Shown here: in pieces, positions 9,291-18,574 of the stretch
How the letters are laid out: every line of letters begins with the position of its first letter
How positions within the stretch are numbered: position 1 is the first letter of the stretch
From: Rhodospirillaceae bacterium
Lineage (GTDB): Bacteria; Pseudomonadota; Alphaproteobacteria; Rhodospirillales; JABHCV01
NCBI GenBank assembly: GCA_018662005.1
Contig: JABJHA010000014.1
Coordinates: 81,266 to 145,265, forward strand
Reading direction: 5' to 3'
Length of the DNA: 64,000 nucleotides
Program-made: the position numbers and the translations under genes
The notes under the pieces: model-generated
The model's database searches: none
What the model was told of the DNA's origin: nothing
What the model saw: the letters and a program-made list of their open reading frames with translations, nothing else

Positions 9291-10538
9291 ATGCCTGACG
9301 CTCGAATTGAATTAGACGAGATAGAACACGCGCTCCACCACGGAGAGTTTTGCTTCTATTATCAGCCAAAAATATCCTTCGCCACTGGTCAGATTGTTGG
9401 CGGAGAAGCTTTGTTGCGCTGGATCAAGCCCGATGGCACGGTTGTTCCGCCTGGGGAATTCCTGCCACAAGCCGAACAATCAGGTTTCATCACCAATATC
9501 ACCGCTGTCATGCTGCCCGAACTTGTAGATGACATCGAAAAAATCCGGATCGTCAAATCTGACGCCCAGATCGCCTTCAACATTTCGGCGCTCGATCTTT
9601 ACTCACCCTATATCGTCAAGATGTTGCGTAGCTTCATCGGCTCCAAACGCATCAATCCGGGCAATATCCAAATCGAAGTTACCGAAACCGCTCTTGTTGA
9701 TAACTCCGAGCGTATCAATATCGCGCTGCTCGACCTGGTCGCCCTGGGTATCGAGATCGCCATGGATGATTTTGGCACCGGCTATTCGTCCCTGGACCTG
9801 TTAAGCCGCTTGCCTATTTCCGCCTTGAAACTGGATCAGGGCGTTGTCCGCAGAATGGCCGAGGATGTCAAGAACACGCACATCGTTCGTTCCAGCCTTT
9901 ATATGGCCCGTGAACTATCCATTAAAACCGTTGCCGAAGGCGTCGAAAGCAGGGGCACCTATACATACCTGATGGCCGCCGGTTGCAACGAAGTGCAGGG
10001 TTTCTGGATCAGCCCGCCCTTGCCGCTTGACGAATATATTTCCCTTTGCGAAAGCAATCCCCAGTGGCCGGGATCGTCGTTCGGATTGCTTTACAATGCC
10101 TGGGTTAATCACATTTCCTATCGCCGCAAGGTTCTTGATGCCGCCCTGACCCTGTCCATGACCGAACAGGACGAATGGACGAATTTACCGAAAATGGATC
10201 TGGCCCACAGCCCCGCCCGCTGTCGCCTGGGTCAATGGTACATGGGGGAAGTCAGCGAAAGTGAAGAAGGTCGCCGCCAGTACAAGCAGCTCGAAGAACC
10301 CCACAGGCTTATGCACGCTGCAGGGGCGTCACTGATCAAGGCCATCCGCACCCAATCGACGGCGCGGGACATTACCCGGGCCACCCGCATTTTCCTTGAA
10401 TATTCCGATGTCGTCGACGCCGAAGTATCGCGCATCGTCGAGCGGGACCTGGAAAAGACCTTCGCCGAACTGGATGTCGAAAGGGGCAAGGAGATACCCT
10501 CTGTCGCCAACCTGATCAGCGAATACGATATCGAATAG
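9291..10538 (+). CDS. EAL-domain c-di-GMP phosphodiesterase with C-terminal CZB zinc-binding domain
   Basis: Residues about 9-250 form an EAL domain that looks catalytically complete. It has E39-A40-L41 in GEALLRW, N97 in FNIS, E132 in TETA, D159-D160 in MDDFGTGYSSL, K180 in LKLD and E216 in EGVE. These residues bind the metals and substrate in active c-di-GMP phosphodiesterases. The C-terminal 150 residues carry the chemoreceptor zinc-binding (CZB) pattern: H274, C311 in CRLGQW, and H338 and H342 in HRLMH. In characterised CZB proteins this three-His/one-Cys set binds zinc tightly; in E. coli DgcZ it controls a GGDEF cyclase. The protein has no membrane segment. Zinc control of this phosphodiesterase is inference. 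It is a single gene between gshA and the convergent tldD. Confidence 0.88.
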   Translation: MPDARIELDEIEHALHHGEFCFYYQPKISFATGQIVGGEALLRWIKPDGTVVPPGEFLPQAEQSGFITNITAVMLPELVDDIEKIRIVKSDAQIAFNISALDLYSPYIVKMLRSFIGSKRINPGNIQIEVTETALVDNSERINIALLDLVALGIEIAMDDFGTGYSSLDLLSRLPISALKLDQGVVRRMAEDVKNTHIVRSSLYMARELSIKTVAEGVESRGTYTYLMAAGCNEVQGFWISPPLPLDEYISLCESNPQWPGSSFGLLYNAWVNHISYRRKVLDAALTLSMTEQDEWTNLPKMDLAHSPARCRLGQWYMGEVSESEEGRRQYKQLEEPHRLMHAAGASLIKAIRTQSTARDITRATRIFLEYSDVVDAEVSRIVERDLEKTFAELDVERGKEIPSVANLISEYDIE

Positions 10539-10539
10539 A

Positions 10540-11973
10540 TTAAGTCGCGGTGCCGCCAACAGTCAGGCCATCGATCCTGATGGTTGGCTGACCGACGCCG
10601 CAAGGAACACCCTGGCCGTCTTTTCCGCAGGTGCCAACACCCGGATCCAAAGCCATATCATGTCCGATCATCGAAACACGGGTTAACACATCCGGGCCGT
10701 TACCGATCAACGTCGCCCCCTTGACCGGGGCACCAATCTTGCCGTCCTCGACCATATAGGCCTCCGTACAACTGAAGACAAACTTGCCCGACGTGATATC
10801 AACCTGACCGCCGCCAAAGTTGGTGGCATAGAGACCATTATTAACCGAACGCAGAATTTCTTCAGGATCATGCTCACCGGCCGGCATGAAAGTATTGGTC
10901 ATGCGCGGGATTGGTGCGTGGGCATAACTTTCACGGCGGCCATTCCCGGTCGAGGCAGCCCCCATCAGACGGGCGTTCATACGATCGTGCATGTAGCCTT
11001 TTAAAATACCATCTTCAATCAACACGGTTTTCTGAGCCGGTGTTCCTTCATCATCAATGGTCAGCGACCCGCGACGGTCGGAAATCGTACCATCATCAAT
11101 GACAGTGACGCCGGGTGAGGCAACGCGCTCTCCCAAAAGACCTGAAAATGCAGATGTTTTCTTGCGATTGAAGTCGCCTTCAAGGCCGTGGCCGATGGCC
11201 TCGTGCAGCAAAATGCCCGGCCAACCGGGGCCAAGCACGACATCCATTTCACCAGCCGGGGCCGGGACTGATTCCAGATTGACCAGAGCCAGACGCAGCG
11301 CTTCATCGACCGCCTTTTTCCAGGTTTCGGGTTTAAGATATTCATCGTAAGGAACCCGTCCACCGGTGCCATAACTACCGGTTTCCATTCGATCACCCTG
11401 AGCCGTCATGATGTTAACGTTGAGACGGACCAACGGGCGAATATCGCCAGCCCTGACGCCGTCAGGCCTGAGCACCTGCACCGCTTGCCAACTGCCTGTC
11501 AGCGAAGCCGTAACCTGGGCTACACGCTCGTCCTTTGATCTGGCGTAAGCATCCATATCGGCCAGCAATTTCACCTTGGTTTCAAAATCGACCATGCTTA
11601 GAGGATTGTCATCAACGTAAAGCTGGGTGTTGGTGCCGGGTGGCGGCGCGGCCAGCGTTCCGCCGTATCCTGCGTGCACGGTCTTGACAGTATCCCCGGC
11701 CCGTTTGATGGCTTCTTCGCTCAGTTCGGAAGCGTGGGAATAGCCCGTGACTTCACCTGAAACAGCGCGCAATCCGAACCCCTGTGAGGTATCGAAACTG
11801 GCATTCTTCAACTGCCCGTCGTCAAAGACCACGGCCTCGGACTGGCTGTATTCAAGGTACAGTTCACCGTCATCGGCCCCGCTTAAGGCGTCTTCAGTCA
11901 GGCTTTCGACCCGGGACAGGTCCATACCGGCCCGATTAAAGAAAAGCTCATCAGTGCGCGAAAGGTCGCTCAT
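10540..11973 (-). CDS. tldD: TldD metalloprotease subunit
   Basis: TldD is the zinc-protease subunit of the TldD/TldE heterodimer, which degrades unfolded peptides and processes certain modified peptides. The 477-residue protein has the diagnostic zinc motif HEAIGH at about residues 256-261, followed by GLEGDFN, and the C-terminal glycine-rich segments (GHDMALDPGVGTCGK) of the family. Its partner tldE is about 11 kb away on the other strand, so the pair is not an operon, as also in E. coli. It converges on the EAL gene with one base between stops. Confidence 0.95.
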   Translation of the reverse strand: MSDLSRTDELFFNRAGMDLSRVESLTEDALSGADDGELYLEYSQSEAVVFDDGQLKNASFDTSQGFGLRAVSGEVTGYSHASELSEEAIKRAGDTVKTVHAGYGGTLAAPPPGTNTQLYVDDNPLSMVDFETKVKLLADMDAYARSKDERVAQVTASLTGSWQAVQVLRPDGVRAGDIRPLVRLNVNIMTAQGDRMETGSYGTGGRVPYDEYLKPETWKKAVDEALRLALVNLESVPAPAGEMDVVLGPGWPGILLHEAIGHGLEGDFNRKKTSAFSGLLGERVASPGVTVIDDGTISDRRGSLTIDDEGTPAQKTVLIEDGILKGYMHDRMNARLMGAASTGNGRRESYAHAPIPRMTNTFMPAGEHDPEEILRSVNNGLYATNFGGGQVDITSGKFVFSCTEAYMVEDGKIGAPVKGATLIGNGPDVLTRVSMIGHDMALDPGVGTCGKDGQGVPCGVGQPTIRIDGLTVGGTAT

Positions 11974-12103
11974 GGAAACTCCTAAATCATTTCATTTCTG
12001 TCGATAGACTATAACGAATGGATTAGCTTCATATAGGGATTCCTTTTTGATTTTGCGCCCTATCAGAAACAAATTGGTAAGAACGACTGAAATCCCATTT
12101 TTC

Positions 12104-12132
12104 TTGACCTGAACGACTTCGGTCAGTAAAAA
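12104..12132 (+). promoter_or_regulatory. Predicted sigma70-type promoter of metZ
   Basis: TTGACC at 12104-12109 (-35) and TAAAAA at 12127-12132 (-10, four of six consensus bases) are separated by 17 bases. A transcription start about 7-9 bases later would fall at the first base of the SAM-II aptamer (12141), which supports the assignment. Prediction only. Confidence 0.45.
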
Positions 12133-12140
12133 ACTTCCAT

Positions 12141-12198
12141 ACGTGGTGATTTGCACGACCAGCTTGCGACCACGGAAAAAAAACTCGCTAAAAGGTCG
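12141..12198 (+). ncRNA. SAM-II riboswitch aptamer
   Basis: The H-type pseudoknot of the SAM-II (metA motif) class is visible. P1 is CGTGGT (12142-12147) pairing with ACCACG (12169-12174), and the conserved GTGATTTG-like stretch follows the 5' strand of P1. P2, the pseudoknot, is CGACC (12156-12160) pairing with GGTCG (12194-12198), preceded by the characteristic GCTAAAAGG. SAM-II is known almost only from alphaproteobacteria and marine relatives and represses methionine genes when SAM is abundant. The gene downstream, metZ, fits exactly. Confidence 0.88.
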
Positions 12199-12242
12199 GC
12201 GCTCTTGATAGGGCCCTGACCATGACTGTCGGGGCTTTTTTT
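12194..12242 (+). terminator. SAM-II-controlled terminator with competing antiterminator
   Basis: GCCCTGAC (12213-12220) pairs with GTCGGGGC (12228-12235) with one T-G pair and a 7-base loop, followed by seven T residues (12236-12242): a strong intrinsic terminator. Its 5' arm contains CTGACC (12216-12221), which can alternatively pair with GGTCGG (12194-12199). That same GGTCG is the 3' strand of the aptamer pseudoknot. SAM binding would therefore free the terminator arm, and lack of SAM would favour the antiterminator. The structure is seen; the switching is inferred. Confidence 0.75.
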
Positions 12243-12293
12243 GTTCCTTCGCCCCATTTTTGAAGGACAAGTGAGACGTTGGAGATAAATTCC

Positions 12294-13496
12294 ATGACGA
12301 CCAAGAAAACCGATCCACAAAACTGGCGTCCGGCAACCCAACTGATTCGCGGTGGCACCGAACGTTCCGGGTTCGATGAGACCAGCGAAGCCTTGTACAT
12401 GACATCGGGCTACGTCTACGAATCACCAGAAGAAGCCGAACAGGCCTTCAAGGGCGAGAAAGACCGTTTTGTCTATTCCCGTTACGCCAACCCGACCGTC
12501 GCCATGCTGGAAAAACGGCTGGCATTACTGGAAGGCGCCACCTACTGCAACGCCACGGCCAGTGGCATGTCCGCTGTTTTCGCGGCCCTCGCCTGTCAGC
12601 TTAAAACCGGTGACCGGGTCGTCGCCTCGCGCGCCCTGTTCGGATCATGTCATTACATCATCACCGAATTACTGCCCGGTTTCGGTATTGAAGGGGTGCT
12701 GGTTGACGGCACCGATCTTGATCAATGGGACGCCGCCCTATCCCAACCGACCAACGCGGTGTTCCTGGAAACGCCATCAAACCCGACACTGGAAATCATC
12801 GACATCAAGGCTGTATCCGAACGTGCCCACAAGGCTGGCGCCTGCGTCGTGATCGACAATGTTTTCGCCACCCCGGTATTGCAAAAACCACTGCAACTGG
12901 GGGCCGACGTTGTCGTCTATTCATCGACAAAACATATCGACGGCCAGGGCCGTTCCATGGGTGGTGCGATCCTTTCCAATGACCAGGATTTCGCCGAAGA
13001 GAAACTTAAACCTTTCTTGCGCAACACCGGCCCGTCGGCCAGTCCGTTTAATGCCTGGCTACAGTTAAAGGGACTTGAGACCCTTGACCTGAGAGTCGAA
13101 AAAATGGCCGCCAACGCCCTGGAGGTTGCCCGCTTCCTTGAAGCCCGGGACGGCATTCAAAAGGTTTTCTATCCGGGTCTCGAAAGCCATCCCCAGTTCC
13201 AACTTGCAAAAACCCAAATGGGTAGTGGTTCAACAATTGTCGCCTTTGAGGTCCCCGGCGGGCGAGAGGGCGCGTTCAAATTGTTAAACGGTGTCGATAT
13301 CATCGACATCTCCAACAACCTGGGTGATTCAAAAAGTCTGATTACCCATCCGGCAACGACAACCCACCAGCGCCTGAGCCCCGAGGAACGCGCCATGATG
13401 GGAATTGAGGACGGGTTGATTCGCCTGTCGGTCGGACTGGAAGACGTGGAAGACCTGAAGGAAGATCTGGAACGCGCATTAAAGGTCATGCGTTGA
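12294..13496 (+). CDS. metZ: O-succinylhomoserine sulfhydrylase MetZ
   Basis: MetZ is a PLP enzyme of the Cys/Met-metabolism family that makes homocysteine from O-succinylhomoserine and sulfide, the direct-sulfhydrylation route to methionine. The 400-residue product shows SRYANPTVAMLEKRLALLEG, the substrate-site ETPSNPTLEI, VVIDNVFATP and the PLP lysine K213 in YSSTKHIDGQGR. The start is the ATG at 12294 with GGAG at 12281-12284; an upstream in-frame TTG is not needed. It is controlled by the SAM-II riboswitch and terminator just upstream. The stop overlaps the TTG start of the next gene. Confidence 0.95.
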   Translation: MTTKKTDPQNWRPATQLIRGGTERSGFDETSEALYMTSGYVYESPEEAEQAFKGEKDRFVYSRYANPTVAMLEKRLALLEGATYCNATASGMSAVFAALACQLKTGDRVVASRALFGSCHYIITELLPGFGIEGVLVDGTDLDQWDAALSQPTNAVFLETPSNPTLEIIDIKAVSERAHKAGACVVIDNVFATPVLQKPLQLGADVVVYSSTKHIDGQGRSMGGAILSNDQDFAEEKLKPFLRNTGPSASPFNAWLQLKGLETLDLRVEKMAANALEVARFLEARDGIQKVFYPGLESHPQFQLAKTQMGSGSTIVAFEVPGGREGAFKLLNGVDIIDISNNLGDSKSLITHPATTTHQRLSPEERAMMGIEDGLIRLSVGLEDVEDLKEDLERALKVMR

Positions 13497-15259
13497 CAGA
13501 GGAGCTTGGCATTGAGGCGTTAAAAGCTGGCGATTACAAGTCAGCCATTTCGTATTTTGAGGCCGCAGTCAAAATCGATCCCGACAATGGAGCTATTCGC
13601 TATCATCTGGCCCAGGCACTTCGCCATGATGGGCGCGAAGGCGACGCGATCATTGAAGCGACCGAGGCTCTGGCTCGTGACCCTGCCCACAATGAAGCGG
13701 CCCGTCTGTTAACTTACCTGCTCAGCTTCCTCAAGCTTCGCAATCCCGGTGGTATCAACCCGGCGGGGCTCGCTGCGGCATTCAATTTCATCAACGTCGA
13801 CCATCAGGTTCTCGCCACCCCGGCCCTGGCTTACCTTAAGCAATGCACGCCTTTATGTGATGCCCTGATGGTGTGCCAGGCGCAAGGCTGGTCAGCAGGC
13901 GCTCAATGGCTGTTGTCATCGAAAGGCCGCACGGTTTTACGTGATCCCCTATTGCTTACGACATTAGGCGCCGCCGCCAACACGGATCTGGATATCGAAC
14001 TGTTACTGACGGCATTACGCAAAGTTCTGTTGATGAGCGCGCCGGATAAAACTTTTCGCAAAGCTCATATTCTGGAATTTATCTACGTGCTGATCAGGCT
14101 GTTGGAAATCAATGAGTATGTCTTTGCCGTATCCAATGAAGAGCAACAACAGCTTGAGAACATCTTCATTAATCCGCAGGGCGTTGCCAAAGGATCACGG
14201 GCGGCGGCGGAAAGTCTATTGCTAAAGGCGCTTTATGCACCCCTTTGGCGGCTTCTGGGTGAGGACGGCAAGAATTGTGATGAATGGAAAGTCACACCCA
14301 AAAAGTGGGGTGACATGATCAGCGCACATATTGGCGAAAGAAATAAAGTCGCCGAAGCCGCGCAAGGAATCGAATGCCTTGGTGACATCGGTGATGAAAT
14401 TTCACAAAACGTTGCCCGCCTTTATGAGGAAAATCCTTATCCACGGTGGTTGAGCTTGCATACCCCGAGTGTCAAAAGTCGCCGCAATTTATTGGCGGGT
14501 TATTTTACAGATAAGGAATTGGCCTTCATGGAGGCCCCCTGCACGGTATTGATCGCGGGTGCGGGAACCGGTCAGCAGGCCGTCGATGCCGCCTTGGGGT
14601 ATGGTCCCAATGCCGCCCTCACGGCAATTGATCTTAGCCTCGCCAGCCTTGGCTACGCCAAGCGAATGGCTGAACTGTTCCAGGTCGACAATCTGCGCTT
14701 TATGCAATGCGACATTTTGAATACCGGTTTGCTTGAGGGAGAATTTGACGTCATCGAGAGCATCGGCGTCCTCCACCATATGGATGATCCGTGGCTGGGC
14801 TGGAAGACGCTTGTTGAAAAACTTCGCCCCGGTGGATTGATGAAAATCGGCCTCTACAGCAGCGCCGCCCGGCGTACCATTGCCTCCCTCAGGAAGGAAA
14901 TTGAAGCCCGCGAAACGGGCGATGACGAGCAAACAATTCGCGATTACCGCCAGAGCATTATCAATCAGGGTGCGGATGGGGAAGGCGCGTTCCTGTTGCA
15001 ATCAGCAGATTTTTTCAGTCTCAGCAATTTTCGCGATCTGATGTTTCACGTCAGTGAACAACATGTGACGATCCCTGAAATCGCCACCTTCATGACGACA
15101 AGCGAGCTGACTTTCCATGGCTTCGAGATTCCCCTCGATATCGTCGATGGCTATCCGGGCAGCGATGCAATTCTTGATCTTGAAAGCTGGCATGATTTTG
15201 AGGACAGCCACCCCGATACGTTCAAAGGCATGTATGTTTTCTGGTGTCGCAAAAACTAA
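13493..15259 (+). CDS. TPR protein with class I SAM-dependent methyltransferase domain
   Basis: The substrate is unknown. The N-terminal 60-70 residues form tetratricopeptide repeats (IEALKAGDYKSAISYFEAAV, then IRYHLAQALRHDGREGDAI). A helical middle region follows. A Rossmann methyltransferase domain spans about residues 345-470, with the SAM loop VLIAGAGTGQQAVDAAL, the acidic ALTAIDLS strand end, and ESIGVLHHMDDP, KLRPGGLMKIGLYS. The protein is 588 residues with no signal peptide. It begins with TTG in a 4-nt overlap (TTGA) with the metZ stop, so it should be translationally coupled to metZ and share its SAM-II control. That coupling of a SAM consumer to a SAM-sensing leader is noteworthy. 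Confidence 0.8.
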   Translation: MTEELGIEALKAGDYKSAISYFEAAVKIDPDNGAIRYHLAQALRHDGREGDAIIEATEALARDPAHNEAARLLTYLLSFLKLRNPGGINPAGLAAAFNFINVDHQVLATPALAYLKQCTPLCDALMVCQAQGWSAGAQWLLSSKGRTVLRDPLLLTTLGAAANTDLDIELLLTALRKVLLMSAPDKTFRKAHILEFIYVLIRLLEINEYVFAVSNEEQQQLENIFINPQGVAKGSRAAAESLLLKALYAPLWRLLGEDGKNCDEWKVTPKKWGDMISAHIGERNKVAEAAQGIECLGDIGDEISQNVARLYEENPYPRWLSLHTPSVKSRRNLLAGYFTDKELAFMEAPCTVLIAGAGTGQQAVDAALGYGPNAALTAIDLSLASLGYAKRMAELFQVDNLRFMQCDILNTGLLEGEFDVIESIGVLHHMDDPWLGWKTLVEKLRPGGLMKIGLYSSAARRTIASLRKEIEARETGDDEQTIRDYRQSIINQGADGEGAFLLQSADFFSLSNFRDLMFHVSEQHVTIPEIATFMTTSELTFHGFEIPLDIVDGYPGSDAILDLESWHDFEDSHPDTFKGMYVFWCRKN

Positions 15260-15261
15260 AA

Positions 15262-18027
15262 TCAGCCGCTGTTGCGCAAGCCTGCTGATATGCCGTTGAT
15301 GGTGAGCTGAATGCCACGCAAAACCTTTGGGTTTTCTGATTCCCGGCGATACTTTTTCATCAGCTCCAGCTGAAGATGATTGAGCGGATCAAGATAGGGG
15401 AACCTGTTGTGCATGGAGCGTTCCAGCAACGGGTTGGCCTGCAAAAGTCTCTCATTGCCGGATATCTTCAAGACCGCATCAATCGAGAGTTGCCACTCTG
15501 CACGGATACGATCAAAAATTCTTTTACGCAGTTCTTCATCGGCGACCAGTTCCGAATAACGTCGGGCGATGGCGATACTGCTTTTTGACAACACCATGTC
15601 GATGTTGGAAAGCTGGGTACGGAAAAAAGGCCACTTGAGATAAAGTTCCTGCAGGAAGGCAGTGCCCTTATCCGGATTATCCTCCAGCCACTTTTCCACC
15701 GCCGAGCCAAAGCCGTACCAGCCCGGCAACATCAAGCGGCATTGGGCCCAGCTAAACACCCACGGAATGGCGCGCAAGTCCTCAATCTTATGGGTCTTGC
15801 TTCGCGATGGCGGCCTTGAACCAATATTCATGGTGGCGATTTCATTGATCACCGTTGAAGACCAGAAATAATCCTCAAAACCTTCCGTTCCGTAGACCAG
15901 ATCACGGTATGCGCTAAATGCTTCCCTTGAAAGTTCGTCCATCACGGCCATGTACGCAAGGGGCGGCGGGGTCTGGTTTTCATGCAGAAGGGTGGCATCC
16001 AAAGTTGCAGCGGCAAGAATTTCAAGATTGCGGCGGCCCAGGTCGGCGTTGGAATATTTACTCGAAATGATTTCACCCTGCTCGGTCATACGCAACTGGC
16101 CCTGCACCGCCCCGGCGGGTTGGGCCAGGATTGCATCGTAGCTGGGGCCGCCGCCTCGCCCGACCGTGCCGCCACGTCCATGGAACAGGCGCAGTTTGAT
16201 ATCGTGACGGGCAAAAAGGTCGATCAGCCCCGTTTGCGCCTTGTAAAGTTCCCAGCCCGAGGTGACAAAGCCACCGTCTTTGTTACTGTCGGAATAGCCG
16301 AGCATCACTTCCTGGACACCATCAAGGTTGTCCACCAATTGCCTGTACACAGGGATCGACAACACCCGGTCCATGATATCCAGACAATTGCGAAGATCGG
16401 CAATGGTTTCAAACAGCGGAACGATATGCAACGCGCAACCGCCTTCCGCAGTCACCAGATTGACCTGCTTGAGCAATACCGCAAGTTCCAGTATGTCCGA
16501 TACGGACCTGGTATTGGATATGATCGACGTGGTGATCGCCTTTTCACCCAAGGCCTGGCGAGTAGCCGCTGCCGCTTGCAGGATATCCAGTTCGGATTTG
16601 GTATCTTCTGTGTAGTCCCATCCGCTGCGAAGCAATGACCGGCCCGAGCGCAGTTCCGCGACAAGCAAATCAACCCGTTGATCCTCGGATAACCGGGAAT
16701 AGTCAATATCAGCATCAATCGCATTAAACAGTTCTGTAATAACCTGTTCATGAACCGATGAATTTTGCCGCATATCAAGGCTGGTCAGGTGGAACCCGAA
16801 ACAATCGACGGCCCGTCGCAAGTCCCGCAAACGCCCGTCGGCAAGGTCGGCAAGGCCATTTGATTCCAGCGACTGATGAATGATATCCAGATCATCGGCA
16901 AAATCGGCCGGTCCCAGGTAAGGTGGGGCGGCACCAACCGGCTTACGGGGGGGCTCTCCGAGATCGAGTTTTTCTGCCGTAGCCGCCAGGCGGGCATAAA
17001 CGCCGGATATGGCCCGCCGGTAAGGTTCGTTGGCACGGTGGAGGGATGTATCGGGCGACTGTTCATCGAGGTTTTGCAAACCAACCGATACATTGACCAG
17101 CGCCGCAGACATGGACATCTCGGCCCCCAAACGGTGCAACTCCTTAAAATAAAAGGAAAACGCCTTGGCACCCTGACGCTGTACGGTCTTGCTCAAAACA
17201 TCGGCGGTAACAAACGGGTTTCCGTCCCGGTCACCACCGATCCAGCTGCCGATCTGCAAAAAGGACGCAAGCGGCTGGCCCGGACTGTCACCCGACATTT
17301 CCTCTAGCCGGTCTTCAATCGCCCTGTAAATTTTCGGTAGCTGATCCAGGAAGGTGTAATCGTAGTAGGTCAGCCCGTTTGAAACTTCGTCGAGAACATT
17401 CAGGCGGCTGTTGCGCAACATGCCGGTTTGCCATAGCGCCAGAATTGCCCGGCGAATATGAACTTCGATTTCCTTGCTTTCATCGGGGGTTAAATCCACC
17501 TGACCGCGCCGCGCCAAAAGGGCCGCAATGGCCAGTTCATGACCCATTGTGCTTTTGCGCCGGACTTCGGTTGGGTGAGCCGTCAACACAGGATGAACGT
17601 GGGCGTCTGCAAAGAAGGCGTTCAGTTCCGCTGTGCTGATCCCTGCTTCTGCCGCTCGCGCCAATACATTTTTCATAGAGCCGCGCCGGGGTGGATCACC
17701 GGCCCTGTCATGACTGCGGGTTCTGCGCACATGGTGCAGGTCTTCGGCGATATTGGCCAAATGAGAGAACAGGCTAAAGGCCCGTATCACGTCAACGGCC
17801 TCTTTCGGATCAAGCCGTTTTAATATTTTTTCCAGTTCTTTTTTTGCCGGTTCAGCGTCATCGCGATGGTAACGCACCGAGGTTTGGCGGATCATCTCGA
17901 CGATCTCGAAGGCGTCATCACCGTTCTGTTCGCGCACCGTGTTTCCCAGCAGGCGGCCCAACAGATGGATATCATCACGCAACGGCGCATCTTTATCCGC
18001 GTTCAAGGAGGCTTCCGTCATCGTCAC
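15262..18027 (-). CDS. ppc: Phosphoenolpyruvate carboxylase
   Basis: Ppc carboxylates phosphoenolpyruvate to oxaloacetate with bicarbonate, replenishing the TCA cycle. The 921-residue length is standard. The active-site segments are intact: [13 protein letters not shown] near residue 150 (catalytic His), [25 protein letters not shown], and the family C-terminus [10 protein letters not shown]. The frame opens with GTG at 18027, overlapping the rhodanese stop (GTGA); the ATG two codons later at 18021 is an equal candidate. It is transcribed with the rhodanese gene and converges on the methyltransferase gene with only 2 bases between stops. Confidence 0.96.
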   Translation of the reverse strand: MTMTEASLNADKDAPLRDDIHLLGRLLGNTVREQNGDDAFEIVEMIRQTSVRYHRDDAEPAKKELEKILKRLDPKEAVDVIRAFSLFSHLANIAEDLHHVRRTRSHDRAGDPPRRGSMKNVLARAAEAGISTAELNAFFADAHVHPVLTAHPTEVRRKSTMGHELAIAALLARRGQVDLTPDESKEIEVHIRRAILALWQTGMLRNSRLNVLDEVSNGLTYYDYTFLDQLPKIYRAIEDRLEEMSGDSPGQPLASFLQIGSWIGGDRDGNPFVTADVLSKTVQRQGAKAFSFYFKELHRLGAEMSMSAALVNVSVGLQNLDEQSPDTSLHRANEPYRRAISGVYARLAATAEKLDLGEPPRKPVGAAPPYLGPADFADDLDIIHQSLESNGLADLADGRLRDLRRAVDCFGFHLTSLDMRQNSSVHEQVITELFNAIDADIDYSRLSEDQRVDLLVAELRSGRSLLRSGWDYTEDTKSELDILQAAAATRQALGEKAITTSIISNTRSVSDILELAVLLKQVNLVTAEGGCALHIVPLFETIADLRNCLDIMDRVLSIPVYRQLVDNLDGVQEVMLGYSDSNKDGGFVTSGWELYKAQTGLIDLFARHDIKLRLFHGRGGTVGRGGGPSYDAILAQPAGAVQGQLRMTEQGEIISSKYSNADLGRRNLEILAAATLDATLLHENQTPPPLAYMAVMDELSREAFSAYRDLVYGTEGFEDYFWSSTVINEIATMNIGSRPPSRSKTHKIEDLRAIPWVFSWAQCRLMLPGWYGFGSAVEKWLEDNPDKGTAFLQELYLKWPFFRTQLSNIDMVLSKSSIAIARRYSELVADEELRKRIFDRIRAEWQLSIDAVLKISGNERLLQANPLLERSMHNRFPYLDPLNHLQLELMKKYRRESENPKVLRGIQLTINGISAGLRNSG

Positions 18028-18449
18028 CCCTGCACCCAGGGCAGGCTATCAACTTTCCAGCCGTTAATTGTGCCACGGTGGCCAGCGGGGTCCTTGTCGC
18101 CTTCAAAACCATAGGCGATGTTGTAACAGGTCGAAAAACCAGCCGTGGTCAAAGCGATGGCGGCAGCTTTCGAGCGCTGGCCGGAGCGACAGAGAATCAC
18201 CAGATCCTGGGTCGGATCAACGCCGGTCTCCGACACCTGTGTGAGGAAGTCAGCATTAATTTGCATGGACGGAAAGACCAGCCAGGGCACCAGCAACGGT
18301 TGACGCGCCAGCGCACTTAAATCCGGCAATCCGACATAAGCCCATTCCGCCGGTGTACGCACATCTAGCAACCCAGCCCTGGTGTTATCAGCCATCACCT
18401 GCCAGGACTGTTTTGGCCCGATATCGCCGGCATATGCACCTTCGTTCAC
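18024..18449 (-). CDS. Rhodanese-like domain protein
   Basis: This is a single-domain rhodanese homology protein of about 141 residues. It shows [18 protein letters not shown] and the active-site loop [16 protein letters not shown], whose Cys would carry a persulfide. A small cytoplasmic sulfurtransferase or sulfur-relay role is likely from the family. I chose the GTG at 18449 because GAGGGG lies 7-8 bases upstream on the minus strand; the longer frame to 18521 adds 24 residues unlike the family. It runs into ppc with a 4-nt overlap. The 26-bp palindrome lies about 80 bases upstream of this start. Confidence 0.82.
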   Translation of the reverse strand: MNEGAYAGDIGPKQSWQVMADNTRAGLLDVRTPAEWAYVGLPDLSALARQPLLVPWLVFPSMQINADFLTQVSETGVDPTQDLVILCRSGQRSKAAAIALTTAGFSTCYNIAYGFEGDKDPAGHRGTINGWKVDSLPWVQG

Positions 18450-18526
18450 CGTAAAACCCCTCAAATAATGGGAGAAACCCTTGTTTCTCTTGCCAATCAC
18501 CGCACAAATGGATATGACCACTGTAA

Positions 18527-18552
18527 TAAATACGCATAGCTATGCGTATTTA
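18527..18552. promoter_or_regulatory. Perfect 26-bp palindrome, candidate operator
   Basis: TAAATACGCATAG (18527-18539) is followed immediately by its exact reverse complement (18540-18552) with no spacer. It sits in the divergent gap between the rhodanese-ppc unit and the large flavoprotein, 22 bases before the latter's ATG. A gapless perfect dyad in an intergenic promoter region is typical of a dimeric regulator's binding site. The regulator is unknown. Confidence 0.65.
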
Positions 18553-18574
18553 ATCCGACGACTGAAAGAATAGC

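Noticed and set aside
11992..12426. 144-codon reading frame on the minus strand upstream of tldD
   Set aside because: It runs antisense through the metZ promoter, SAM-II riboswitch, terminator and metZ start. It has no recognisable protein features.
15982..16638. 218-codon plus-strand frame inside ppc
   Set aside because: It is a shadow frame of the intact ppc gene with no domain or ribosome-binding site.
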